Of a stretch of 64,000 nt of DNA, positions 24,907 through 33,017 are shown in pieces. This DNA is from Zavarzinia compransoris (lineage in GTDB: Bacteria > Pseudomonadota > Alphaproteobacteria > Zavarziniales > Zavarziniaceae): positions 930,322 through 994,321 of the forward strand of contig NZ_QGLF01000002.1 in assembly GCF_003173055.1 (NCBI RefSeq), read 5' to 3'. Under the pieces are notes generated by a model. It was not told where the DNA came from. It saw only the letters and a program-made list of their open reading frames with translations, and searched no databases. The first letter of the stretch is position 1, and each line of letters starts with the position of its first letter. The position numbers were made by a program, and so were the translations under genes.

Positions 24907-25590
24907 ATGTTGAACCCGAAGCATATCCTTAAAACCGGCGCGGCGCTGGTGCCGCTCTGCCTGATGGTTTCCGGGGGCCTGGTCGCCCAGACGTCCACCG
25001 ACCTCAGGGGGGTCGAGAATCCCTCCCAATGCGAGATTTACGAGGCGATCGGCCGGGCCCTGCCGCCCGAATGCGCGACGGCGCCGCTGACCCGCGGCCT
25101 CGGCCTTGAAGACGAGGAACCGGGCGGCAGCCCGACCCCTTCGACCACCCCGGCGCCGAGCGGCGGCCCCGGCGTCGCCGTCGGCGAGCCCAGCCCGCAG
25201 CGCCCGCGTCCCCGCCCGCCCGCCGAAGGTCCAGCGCCGCAGGTGAAGGAAGGCGTCTTCACCCTCCAGTTCAAGTTGAATTCGGCGGAACTGACCGCCC
25301 AGGCGCGCGATGTCCTCGACAAGGTCGCGGTGGTCATGAACGACCCGGCCAGCCGCGGCGCCAAATTCATCATCAAGGGCTTCACCGATGCCTCGGGCGC
25401 GGCCGAGACCAACCTGGCGCTGTCCCGCGCCCGGGCCGAGGCCGCGCGCAGCTACCTGATCACGGTGCGCGGCGTGCCGGCCCCGATGGTCTTCGCCGAA
25501 GGCCATGGCGAGACCGGCCTGCTGCGCGGCCTGCCGCCGAATTCGCCCTGGCACCGCCGGGTCGAGATCCTGGCCGATTTCCGCGGCTGA
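24907..25590 (+). CDS. OmpA-domain peptidoglycan-binding protein, T6SS-linked
   Basis: 227 residues from ATG 24907, with a CGGAGG ribosome site 5 bases upstream. A signal peptide spans about 1-28. Cys18 is not in a proper lipobox (VPLC), so a lipoprotein is unlikely. A Pro-rich linker (about 75-112) leads to a C-terminal OmpA-type domain: VFTLQFKLNSAELTAQARDVLDKVA, FIIKGFTDASGAAETNLALSRARAEAARSYL. Such domains bind diaminopimelate in peptidoglycan. Between hcp and vgrG it may anchor the T6SS to the wall, possibly helping to offset the missing TssJ; that function is inference. Confidence 0.82.
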   Translation: MLNPKHILKTGAALVPLCLMVSGGLVAQTSTDLRGVENPSQCEIYEAIGRALPPECATAPLTRGLGLEDEEPGGSPTPSTTPAPSGGPGVAVGEPSPQRPRPRPPAEGPAPQVKEGVFTLQFKLNSAELTAQARDVLDKVAVVMNDPASRGAKFIIKGFTDASGAAETNLALSRARAEAARSYLITVRGVPAPMVFAEGHGETGLLRGLPPNSPWHRRVEILADFRG

Positions 25591-25616
25591 TCCGGACGCA
25601 AGGGAGGGCTTGAGAG

Positions 25617-27581
25617 ATGTCGACCGCCCGCGATGCCGCCAAGGAGGCGGAGCGCCCGTTCCGCCTGACCACGCCGCTCGGCAAGGACACGCTGATCGCG
25701 ACCGGCATTTCGGGGACCGAATGGATCTCGCGGCCCTACCAGCTGCGGATCGAGGTGGTCTCGAAAAACCTCGACGTGAAGCCGGCGGACCTGCTCGGCA
25801 AGCCCGTCGGTTTCGAATCGGTGATGAATGCCGGCCGTCATTTCCACGGCCGGGTGAAGAGCGTCGCCCCCGGCACCATGGCCGACCGCCAGTTCCGCCG
25901 CTACACGATCGAGATCGTGCCGTGGTTCTGGTTCCTGCGCCTGACCTCGGACTGCCGCATCTTCCAGAAGAAGAGCGTGAAGGACATCGTCCAGACCGTG
26001 CTGTCGGAATCCGGCTTTTCCGATTATGACCTCGGCGGTCTCAAGGGCCAGCTGGCGACCAAGCCGCGCGAATATTGCGTGCAGTACCGCGAAAGCGACT
26101 TCGCCTTCGTCTCCCGCCTGCTCGAGGAGGTGGGCGCGCATTACCACTTCGAGCACAAGGCGGGCAGCCACAAGATGGTGGTGGGCGACAGCAACGATTG
26201 TTTCGCCGACGTCGCCGACCCCAACAAGACCCTGACCGGCTCGGCCCGGGAATTCCTGGGGTTGCAGAGCTTTTCTTCCGTCGGCGCCTATGCCCCGACC
26301 AAATGGGTGCATACGGATTACAACTACGAGACGCCGTCGCAATCGCTGGAGGCGAATGCGGCGACGGTCGCCGACCTGCCGGCCTCGCCGGTCTATGAAA
26401 TCTTCGACTATCCCGGCCTCTATCCCCAGAAGGGCGACGGCACGGCCTATGCCAAGCTGCGCATCGAGCAGGAGGAAGCGGCGCAGGGCTCGGCCTACGG
26501 CAGCGGTTCGGCTCCCGATCTCTATGCCGGCGGCGCCTTCTCGATCGACGGCGACATGGCGGGGGCCAAGGGCCGCAAATGGGTGGTCAACTCGATCGAG
26601 CACATGGGCCAGGACCTGAGCCTGTTCGCCAAGTCGGGCGGGGGCTCGAGCACGACCTATTCCAACAATTTTACGGCGGTCTCGAAGGCCGTGCCTTTCC
26701 GCCCGCCGCGGGTGACGCCGCGCCCCGTGATCTCGGGCGTGCAGACCGCGGTCGTGGTCGGCCCCGCGGGCGAGGAAATCCATACCGACAAGATGGGCCG
26801 GGTCTACGTCCAGTTCCATTGGGACCGCTATGGCGACCGCAAGGGCTCGACCTCGTGCTGGGTGCGGGTGGCGCAGCCCTGGGCGGGCAAGAACTGGGGC
26901 ACGGTCTATATTCCGCGCATCGGCGACGAGGTGGTGGTCAGCTTCATCGAGGGCAACCCCGACCGCCCGATCGTCACCGGCAGCGTCTATAATGCCGAAC
27001 GCATGCCGCCCTATAATCTGCCGGGCGAAAAGACCAAGACCGGCATCCGCAGCCGCTCCAGCCTGGGCGGCGGCGGTTCGGACTTCAACGAGCTGACTTT
27101 CGACGACAAGAAGGGCAGCGAGCAGGTCTATTTCCATGCCCAGAAGGACATGGAGCGCAAGGTCGAGAACAACGAGAAGATCGACGTCGACAACGACCAG
27201 ACGATCACCATCGGCAACAACCAGTCGCTGGAAGTCGAGAAGGGCAACCGCAAGATCAAGGTCTCGAAGGGCAACCAGTCGACCGAGATCTCGATGGGCA
27301 ACCACGATACCGAGATCAAGATGGGCAATATGTCCATCAAGCTCGGCATGGGCAACATGACGACCAAGCTCGATCTCGGCAAGCAGGAGACCGAGGCGAT
27401 GCAGTCGATCGAAATGAAGGTCGGCGCCAACAGCATCAAGATCGACCAGACCGGCGTGACCATCAAGGGCATCATGATCAAGATCGAAGGCACCGCCATG
27501 GTCCAGACCAAGGGCCCGATGGTGGAGAGCAAGGCGGATGCCCTGCACATCGTCAAGGGCGGCATCGTGATGATCAACTGA
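25617..27581 (+). CDS. vgrG: T6SS spike protein VgrG (TssI)
   Basis: 654 residues. A gp27-like N-terminal part contains FHGRVKSV and YTIEIVPWFWFLRLTSDCRIFQ. The gp5 OB-fold follows (GEEIHTDKMGRVYVQFHWDR at about 385; VRVAQPWAGKNWGTVYIPRIGDEVVVSFIEGNPDRPIVTGSVYN). The C-terminal triple beta-helix shows short repeats (MGNHDTEIKMGNMSIKLGMG). It ends with the helix and has no fused toxin domain, so cargo must be delivered by PAAR, adaptors or Hcp. The ribosome site is GGGAGG. Confidence 0.97.
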   Translation: MSTARDAAKEAERPFRLTTPLGKDTLIATGISGTEWISRPYQLRIEVVSKNLDVKPADLLGKPVGFESVMNAGRHFHGRVKSVAPGTMADRQFRRYTIEIVPWFWFLRLTSDCRIFQKKSVKDIVQTVLSESGFSDYDLGGLKGQLATKPREYCVQYRESDFAFVSRLLEEVGAHYHFEHKAGSHKMVVGDSNDCFADVADPNKTLTGSAREFLGLQSFSSVGAYAPTKWVHTDYNYETPSQSLEANAATVADLPASPVYEIFDYPGLYPQKGDGTAYAKLRIEQEEAAQGSAYGSGSAPDLYAGGAFSIDGDMAGAKGRKWVVNSIEHMGQDLSLFAKSGGGSSTTYSNNFTAVSKAVPFRPPRVTPRPVISGVQTAVVVGPAGEEIHTDKMGRVYVQFHWDRYGDRKGSTSCWVRVAQPWAGKNWGTVYIPRIGDEVVVSFIEGNPDRPIVTGSVYNAERMPPYNLPGEKTKTGIRSRSSLGGGGSDFNELTFDDKKGSEQVYFHAQKDMERKVENNEKIDVDNDQTITIGNNQSLEVEKGNRKIKVSKGNQSTEISMGNHDTEIKMGNMSIKLGMGNMTTKLDLGKQETEAMQSIEMKVGANSIKIDQTGVTIKGIMIKIEGTAMVQTKGPMVESKADALHIVKGGIVMIN

Positions 27582-27639
27582 TGGGGCGGCGGGCTTGGCG
27601 ACGGAATGAAGGTTTGGTGATGGAATACGGGGCAGAGAC

Positions 27640-28275
27640 ATGACCGCGACACCGGCAGCCGGCGCCGCCTTGGCGGGCGCCAACCTGGCGAAGCTCGCGG
27701 GCGTGCGCAGCGGCGACCTCGCCCGGCGCTACCAGCCGGGGCCGGCGGTGATCAATGCCCTGCGCCATGCGCCGACGGCGGATGCGGCCCTGCGCCTGCT
27801 GGTCGAGGGCGGCGCCGTCGAGGCGGCGATCGAACTTCTGTCCCAGGCCCTGCCCCGGCGTGAGGCCGTGTGGTGGGCCGCGACCTGCGTCCGCGACACG
27901 CTGCCCGAACCGCCGCCGGCCGGCGAGGCCCGGCTGCTGGATGTGTCCGAAGCCTGGGTCCGCCGCCCGGGCGACGAGGCGCGCCGCGCCGCCTATGCGC
28001 TGGCCAATGCCGAGGGCGTGGATTCGCCGGGCGGCCTCGTCGCCATGGCGACTTTCTTTTCCGGCGACAGCTTGGCGCCGGCGGGCCAGCAGGCGGTGCC
28101 GCCGCCCGCCCATGTCGCGGGCGCCATGGTCGGCAATGCGATCCGCCTGGCCGCCGTCCGCGTCGCGCCGGAAAAGGCGGCGGAACGGTTCGCCCGCTAT
28201 CTGGAGATCGGCATCGATATCGCGTCCGGCGGCTCCGGCCGCAAACGCCAGAGCGAGGAGGAGACGGCCCCATGA
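27640..28275 (+). CDS. Unknown protein between vgrG and PAAR (DUF6931-like, T6SS-linked)
   Basis: 211 residues, mostly helical and Ala/Arg-rich. Visible patterns: LAGVRSGDLARRYQPGP, DAALRLLVEGGAVEAAIELLSQALPRREAVWWAATCVRD and ERFARYLEIGIDIASGG. There is no signal peptide or membrane segment. It overlaps the PAAR gene by ATGA, so the two are translationally coupled. From memory this resembles the DUF6931 family seen beside alphaproteobacterial vgrG/PAAR genes; I cannot confirm it here. The position suggests a tip adaptor or loading chaperone. It does not look like a toxin. Confidence 0.6.
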   Translation: MTATPAAGAALAGANLAKLAGVRSGDLARRYQPGPAVINALRHAPTADAALRLLVEGGAVEAAIELLSQALPRREAVWWAATCVRDTLPEPPPAGEARLLDVSEAWVRRPGDEARRAAYALANAEGVDSPGGLVAMATFFSGDSLAPAGQQAVPPPAHVAGAMVGNAIRLAAVRVAPEKAAERFARYLEIGIDIASGGSGRKRQSEEETAP

Positions 28276-28574
28276 CCATGCCCGCATCCCGCGTCGGCGA
28301 TATGCATGTCTGCCCGATGGTGACCCCCGGCACGCCGCCGATCCCCCATGTCGGCGGGCCGATCCTGCCGCCCTGCGCCGTCACCGTGATCACGGTGGCC
28401 ATGCCCCAGGCCCGGGTGACCGACATGTGCCTCTGCGTCGGCCCGCCCGACGTGATCGTGAAGGGCAGCATGACCGTGCTGGTGAACAATCTGCCGGCGG
28501 CACGCATTGGCGACATGACCGTTCATGGTGGTACGATCGTCGTCGGCGCGCCGACGGTGCTGATCGGCGGCTGA
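28272..28574 (+). CDS. PAAR-motif T6SS spike tip protein
   Basis: 100 residues from ATG 28272, overlapping the upstream stop. Repeated PAAR-type elements: ASRVGDMHVCPM, HVGGPILPPCAVTVITVAMPQARVTDM, and LPAARIGDMTVHGGTIVVGAPTVLIGG. The Cys and His residues (CP, CLC, HGG) are those that bind zinc at the tip of the PAAR cone. No C-terminal toxin extension is present. It caps VgrG. Confidence 0.95.
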   Translation: MTMPASRVGDMHVCPMVTPGTPPIPHVGGPILPPCAVTVITVAMPQARVTDMCLCVGPPDVIVKGSMTVLVNNLPAARIGDMTVHGGTIVVGAPTVLIGG

Positions 28575-28587
28575 CGGGAAGGGAAGA

Positions 28588-30108
28588 ATGCCGCTCGTCC
28601 TGACCTTCTCCGGGCCGCCGCCGGACGGATTGCCCGCCCGCTTCGTCCTTCCGCCCGCCGGCGCCGTGCTCGGCCGCGGGCAGGCGAATGACCTCGTCCT
28701 GCCCGATCCCGGCCAGAAACTGTCGCGCCGCCATTGCGAAATCCGGCCGGAGAGCGGCGGCTGGCTGCTGTTCGATCTCTCGACCAACGGCACTTTCCTG
28801 AACGATCACCCGGAACGGCTGGACCCCCGGGTGCCGGTGCAATTGCAGAACGGCGATTCGATCCTGCTCGGCGACTATGCGCTGGTGGTGGTGATCGAGG
28901 CCGAGATGCCGGCCCTGCCGGAAATCGACTACGAGCCGATCCCGACCCCGCCGCCGACCGATATCCACGACGGCCGCTTCGACGATTTCAACCGCGAGCG
29001 GAACGAGGCCGGCCTCGGCCGCGCAGCGGATTTCGCCTTCGGCCAGGTGCCCGGCGGCCGGCCCCAGGCCGGCGGCCTGCCCGAGGATTGGGACGATGAG
29101 CCGATCGGCGGCAATCAATCGGTCCACCGCGACCGGCTCTATGAGGTCGGCCGGGTCGAGCCGGCGGCCGGCTTCGACCAGAGCGGCGACGACGATCCCT
29201 TCAAGGGTTTCGATCTCGAAGCGCCGCCGGCAGGCATGGGGGCGCAGCACGATCACGCCGGGCATGGCGCCATCGCCTTCGAGGCGCCGACCCCGCGCCG
29301 CGACGTCCTGCCCGAAAACTGGATGGACGACGAGCCGCGGGTCCCGCCGCCCCCGCCCCCGCCGCTCCCACCCCCACCGCCGGAGCGGCCGCAGCCCGGC
29401 GCCGGCATGGCGCCGGTGTCCGTGCCCGGGGCGGGGCGCGACGACGACGGCTTCGATGCGACCGAGCCGCCGCCCATGGCGCCGGTCTCGCCGCCCCCGC
29501 CGCCCTTCATCCCCGCGCCCGCGCTGGCGCCGGGGGAGGGGGGCGAGGCCCTGGCCGCCTTCCTGGCCGGGGCCGGGATCGACCTGCGGCCGGGCGGCGA
29601 TCCGGCGGCGGTGCTGCATCTCGCCGGGCGGATCTTCCGGGTGATGGTCGAGGGGGCGCGCAGCCTGGTCCAGGCCCGGGCCCGGCTGAAGAACGAATTC
29701 CGCATCGAGCAGACGATGATCGGCTCGGCCAACAACAACCCGATGAAATTCGCGGTGACGGCGGAGGAGGCGCTGGCCGCCCTGCTGCAACCGCCGCGCG
29801 CCGGCTACCTGCCGCCGCAGGAGGCCGCCCGGGAAGTCTTCGCCGATCTCGAAGCCCATGAGCTCGCGGTCATGGTCGCGGTCCAGGCGGCGATGAAATC
29901 GGTGCTGAAGCGCCTGGACCCGGCGACCATCCGGGCCAAGGTGGATGCGGAGGGCGGCGGCTTTTCCCTGGCCGGCAAGAAGCCGCGCTACTGGGAACTC
30001 TATGAGATCATCTTCGGCGAGGTGCTTGGCGGCCTCGACGAGGATTTCGACAAATTGTTCGGGCGGGTCTTCGCATCCGCCTATGAGGATCAGGTGCGGC
30101 GCTTCTGA
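28588..30108 (+). CDS. T6SS FHA-domain protein (TagH/ImpI/Fha)
   Basis: 506 residues. An N-terminal FHA domain (about 1-105) has LGRGQANDLVLPDPGQKLSRRHCEI and STNGTFLND, including the phosphothreonine-binding Arg, Ser and Asn residues. A long Pro/Asp-rich middle (about 110-310) follows. The conserved T6SS-FHA C-terminal domain is at about 315-500 (GARSLVQARARLKNEFRIEQTMI, NNPMKFAVTAEEALAALL, FDKLFGRVFASAYEDQVRRF). In characterised systems this protein recognises the PpkA-phosphorylated target and triggers firing. It starts the fha-tssK-tssL-tssM-tagF-pppA run, behind a GGGAAGGGAAG ribosome site. Confidence 0.93.
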   Translation: MPLVLTFSGPPPDGLPARFVLPPAGAVLGRGQANDLVLPDPGQKLSRRHCEIRPESGGWLLFDLSTNGTFLNDHPERLDPRVPVQLQNGDSILLGDYALVVVIEAEMPALPEIDYEPIPTPPPTDIHDGRFDDFNRERNEAGLGRAADFAFGQVPGGRPQAGGLPEDWDDEPIGGNQSVHRDRLYEVGRVEPAAGFDQSGDDDPFKGFDLEAPPAGMGAQHDHAGHGAIAFEAPTPRRDVLPENWMDDEPRVPPPPPPPLPPPPPERPQPGAGMAPVSVPGAGRDDDGFDATEPPPMAPVSPPPPPFIPAPALAPGEGGEALAAFLAGAGIDLRPGGDPAAVLHLAGRIFRVMVEGARSLVQARARLKNEFRIEQTMIGSANNNPMKFAVTAEEALAALLQPPRAGYLPPQEAAREVFADLEAHELAVMVAVQAAMKSVLKRLDPATIRAKVDAEGGGFSLAGKKPRYWELYEIIFGEVLGGLDEDFDKLFGRVFASAYEDQVRRF

Positions 30109-30113
30109 CCATC

Positions 30114-30130
30114 GGTCACGGCGTCACTGG
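30114..30130. promoter_or_regulatory. Possible GTGAC-type half-sites upstream of tssK
   Basis: On the minus strand the sequence reads CCAGTGACGCCGTGACC: two GTGAC elements as direct repeats, resembling one arm of the palindromes near tssB and hcp. It lies 14-30 bases before the tssK start inside an apparent operon, so a function is doubtful. Confidence 0.2.
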
Positions 30131-30143
30131 CGGAGTTGGGCAC

Positions 30144-31481
30144 ATGGGGTGGAGCGACAAGGTCATCTGGTCCGAAGGCATGTTCCTTCGCACGCAGCAC
30201 TTCCAGCAGTTCGACCGCTATGTCGAACGGCTGGTGCGCGGCCGCGTCGGCGGGCTCCGGCCCCATGCCTGGGGCCTGACCGAATATGCCCTGAACCGCG
30301 AGATGCTGAAGACCGGGCGCTTCGCGCTCTCCGATGCGGCGGGGGTGTTCGAGGACGGCACGCCCTTCGCCCTGCCGGGGGACGCGGATCATCCGACCCC
30401 GCTCGAAGTCTCGGAAACGGTGCGCAACCAGATCGTCTATCTGGCGGTGCCGCTGCACCAGCACGGCGCCCCCGAATTCACCCTGGAGGCGCAGGCGGAC
30501 TCGCCCGCCCGCTACGGCGCCCAGGAATTCGAGGCGACGGATGCGATCCAGGGCGCCCCTGGTCTCGCCCGGCTGACCGTCGGGCGCCTGCGGCTGCGCT
30601 ACCTGCTCGAATCCGACGACCGGGCGGGCTATGCCTGCATCGGCCTCGCCCGCATCGTCGAGGTCGCGGCGGACAAGCGCATCCTGCTGGACGAGCGCTT
30701 CATTCCGCCCGTCCTCGCCTGTTCCGCCTCGTCGCAATTGGTCGGCTTCGTGACCGAGATCATCGGCATGCTGCACACCAGGGGCGAGACCCTGGCCGCC
30801 CGCGCCGCCGCCTCGGGCACCAGGGCCGGGGTCGGGCAATTGTCGGATTTCCTGCTGCTGCAGGTCGTCAACCGTTACGAGCCGCTGTTCGCCCACCTGA
30901 ACGCCGGTAACCTGATGCATCCCGAAACCTTCTACATGCAGGGGCTGGAGCTGGCCGGCGAACTGGCGACCTTCACCGCCGCCAGCAAGCGCCCGCCCAG
31001 CTTCCCGCCCTATCGCCACGACGACCTGCAACGCACCTTCGGCGCCCTGATGGCGGAACTGCGCCAGTCGCTGTCGGCGGTCCTCGAACAGACCGCGATC
31101 AACATTCCGCTGCAGGAACGGAAATACGGCATGCGCGCCGGCATCATCGCCGACAAGAGCCTGCTGAAGACCGCGGCCTTCTACCTCAGCGTGAAGGCGG
31201 ACATGCCGCCCGAAGTGCTGCGGCGGAATTTCCCGGCCCAGGTGAAGATCGGCCCGGTCGAACAGATCCGCGAACTGGTCAATGTCGCGCTGTCGGGGAT
31301 CGCGGTGCGGCCCCTGCCGGTCGCCCCGCGCGAGGTGCCGTTCTACCCCGGCGCCAGCTATTTCGAACTCGATCGTTCCAGTCCCTATTTCACCCAGCTC
31401 GCCACGTCGGGCGGCATCGCGCTTCATCTCGCCGGCGATTTCCCGGCGGTGACGATGGAGTTGTGGGCCGTGAAGTCCTGA
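30144..31481 (+). CDS. tssK: T6SS baseplate protein TssK (ImpJ/VasE)
   Basis: 445 residues, typical length. The N-terminus MGWSDKVIWSEGMFLRTQHFQQ is diagnostic. Later motifs are FYMQGLELAGELATFT, PYRHDDLQRTF and the C-terminal SPYFTQLATSGGIALHLAGDFP. TssK links the TssFGE wedge to the TssLM membrane complex. Ribosome site GGAG. Confidence 0.97.
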   Translation: MGWSDKVIWSEGMFLRTQHFQQFDRYVERLVRGRVGGLRPHAWGLTEYALNREMLKTGRFALSDAAGVFEDGTPFALPGDADHPTPLEVSETVRNQIVYLAVPLHQHGAPEFTLEAQADSPARYGAQEFEATDAIQGAPGLARLTVGRLRLRYLLESDDRAGYACIGLARIVEVAADKRILLDERFIPPVLACSASSQLVGFVTEIIGMLHTRGETLAARAAASGTRAGVGQLSDFLLLQVVNRYEPLFAHLNAGNLMHPETFYMQGLELAGELATFTAASKRPPSFPPYRHDDLQRTFGALMAELRQSLSAVLEQTAINIPLQERKYGMRAGIIADKSLLKTAAFYLSVKADMPPEVLRRNFPAQVKIGPVEQIRELVNVALSGIAVRPLPVAPREVPFYPGASYFELDRSSPYFTQLATSGGIALHLAGDFPAVTMELWAVKS

Positions 31482-31507
31482 CGGCGTAACCGGGGGGAGG
31501 CAAGCTC

Positions 31508-33010
31508 ATGGCCGACAAGGACAATCCCTTCGCCGAACCGGGCGACGACGAACGGACGATGATCCAGCCGATGCCCGGCGGGCGCCGGCCGGAACCGCCG
31601 CGCCCGGCCGCGCCCCCCTATCCCCGGCAGCAGCCGCCGGCCCAGGGCGGCGCGGGCTATCCGGCCCAGGGCGTGCCCGGTTACGCCCCGCGCCCCGCCG
31701 CCCCGGTCGGGCCGGGCGGGGTGGCACCGCTGGCCGCCTTCGCCGCCGCGGCCCCGCCGCCGGCCGATCCGGATGCGCCGCGCCAGGTGATCGCCACCGG
31801 CATCAATCCCCTGGTCGCGGCGGCGGCGCCGGTGATCGCGCTCTGCACCCGGGTGCGGGGGACGCCGCGCCAGACCGATGTCGATGGCCTGCACGCCCGC
31901 ACCATCGACGCCATCCGCCAGTTCGAGGCCGGCGCCCGCCAGACCGGCCTGCCGCCGGACGTGCTGTCCGCCGCCCATTACGCGCTTTGCGCCACGGTCG
32001 ACGACATCGTGCTGTCGACACCCTGGGGCGGGCACGGCGCCTGGTCGCGCCGCTCGATGATCTCGATCTTCCACAACGAGGTGACGGGCGGCGAGCGTTT
32101 CTACGGCATCCTGCGCCGCTGCGAGGGCGATCCGGGGCGTTTCATCGACGCGCTCGAACTGATGTATGTCTGCCTCTCGCTCGGCTTCGAGGGCGAGATG
32201 CGGGTGCTGCCGCGCGGCGCCTCGGAACATGCCAAGATCCGCGAAGGCCTCTATGCCCTGATCCGCCGCCACCGGGGCGAGGTGGAGAAGGAAATCTCCC
32301 CCCATTGGCGCGGGCTGGAGGCGGCGGATCCCTCGATCCGCTCGGCCATCCCGCCCTGGGTGGTGGCGACGGCGGCCCTGATCCTGCTGGGCGCCGGCTT
32401 CTTCGGCCTGAACATCCTGCTCTCGACCGAGACGGACAAGGCCCTGGCGGCCATGGCCGAATTGCAGCCGGTGACCGCGACCCGGATCGTCCGCCCGGAA
32501 CCGGTGCGTCCACCCCCGCCGCCGCCGCCGCCGCCGCCGGTGGCGGAGGAAAGCCGGGCCGAGATCATCGCCCGCTTCCTCGAAGCCGAGATCAAGGAAG
32601 GGCTGGTCGAAGTGTCGGAATCGGCCCAGGCCATCCGCATCACCCTGAAATCCCAATCGGCCAATGCGCGGGGCATGTTCGCCTCGGCCAAGGCCGACCT
32701 GCTGCCGGCCTATCTGCCCATCGTCGAGCGGGTGGCCAAGGCGCTGGCGGCGGAACCGGGCGACATCATCGTCGAAGGCCATACCGACAGCGACCGCCTG
32801 AACCGGCCGCCCTTCAACAACAATTACAACCTGGCCCGCGCCCGGGCCGAGGATGTCCGCGAAATCCTGCTGGAACAGGGCGTCGCGGCCGAGCGCATCA
32901 CCGTCATCGGCAAGGGGCCCGACGTGCCCGTCGCCCCGAACGACACGCCGGCCAACAAGGAACGCAACCGGCGCATCGAAATCATCCTGAAGAAAGTCGG
33001 GCAGGAGTGA
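31508..33010 (+). CDS. tssL: T6SS membrane protein TssL with C-terminal OmpA domain
   Basis: 500 residues. A Pro-rich cytoplasmic N-terminus (1-90) carries several Thr residues (DDERTMIQPMPGG), a plausible PpkA target as TssL is in Agrobacterium. A DotU-like domain spans about 95-270 (ALCATVDDIVLSTPWGGHGAWSRRSMISIFHNEV). One membrane helix lies at about 284-304, then a polyproline linker, then an OmpA peptidoglycan-binding domain at about 385-500 (IIVEGHTDSDRLNRPPFNNNYNLARARAEDVREIL). This is an evolved, wall-anchored TssL. With TssM it forms the trans-envelope channel. Confidence 0.96.
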   Translation: MADKDNPFAEPGDDERTMIQPMPGGRRPEPPRPAAPPYPRQQPPAQGGAGYPAQGVPGYAPRPAAPVGPGGVAPLAAFAAAAPPPADPDAPRQVIATGINPLVAAAAPVIALCTRVRGTPRQTDVDGLHARTIDAIRQFEAGARQTGLPPDVLSAAHYALCATVDDIVLSTPWGGHGAWSRRSMISIFHNEVTGGERFYGILRRCEGDPGRFIDALELMYVCLSLGFEGEMRVLPRGASEHAKIREGLYALIRRHRGEVEKEISPHWRGLEAADPSIRSAIPPWVVATAALILLGAGFFGLNILLSTETDKALAAMAELQPVTATRIVRPEPVRPPPPPPPPPPVAEESRAEIIARFLEAEIKEGLVEVSESAQAIRITLKSQSANARGMFASAKADLLPAYLPIVERVAKALAAEPGDIIVEGHTDSDRLNRPPFNNNYNLARARAEDVREILLEQGVAAERITVIGKGPDVPVAPNDTPANKERNRRIEIILKKVGQE

Positions 33011-33017
33011 GCCTCCC

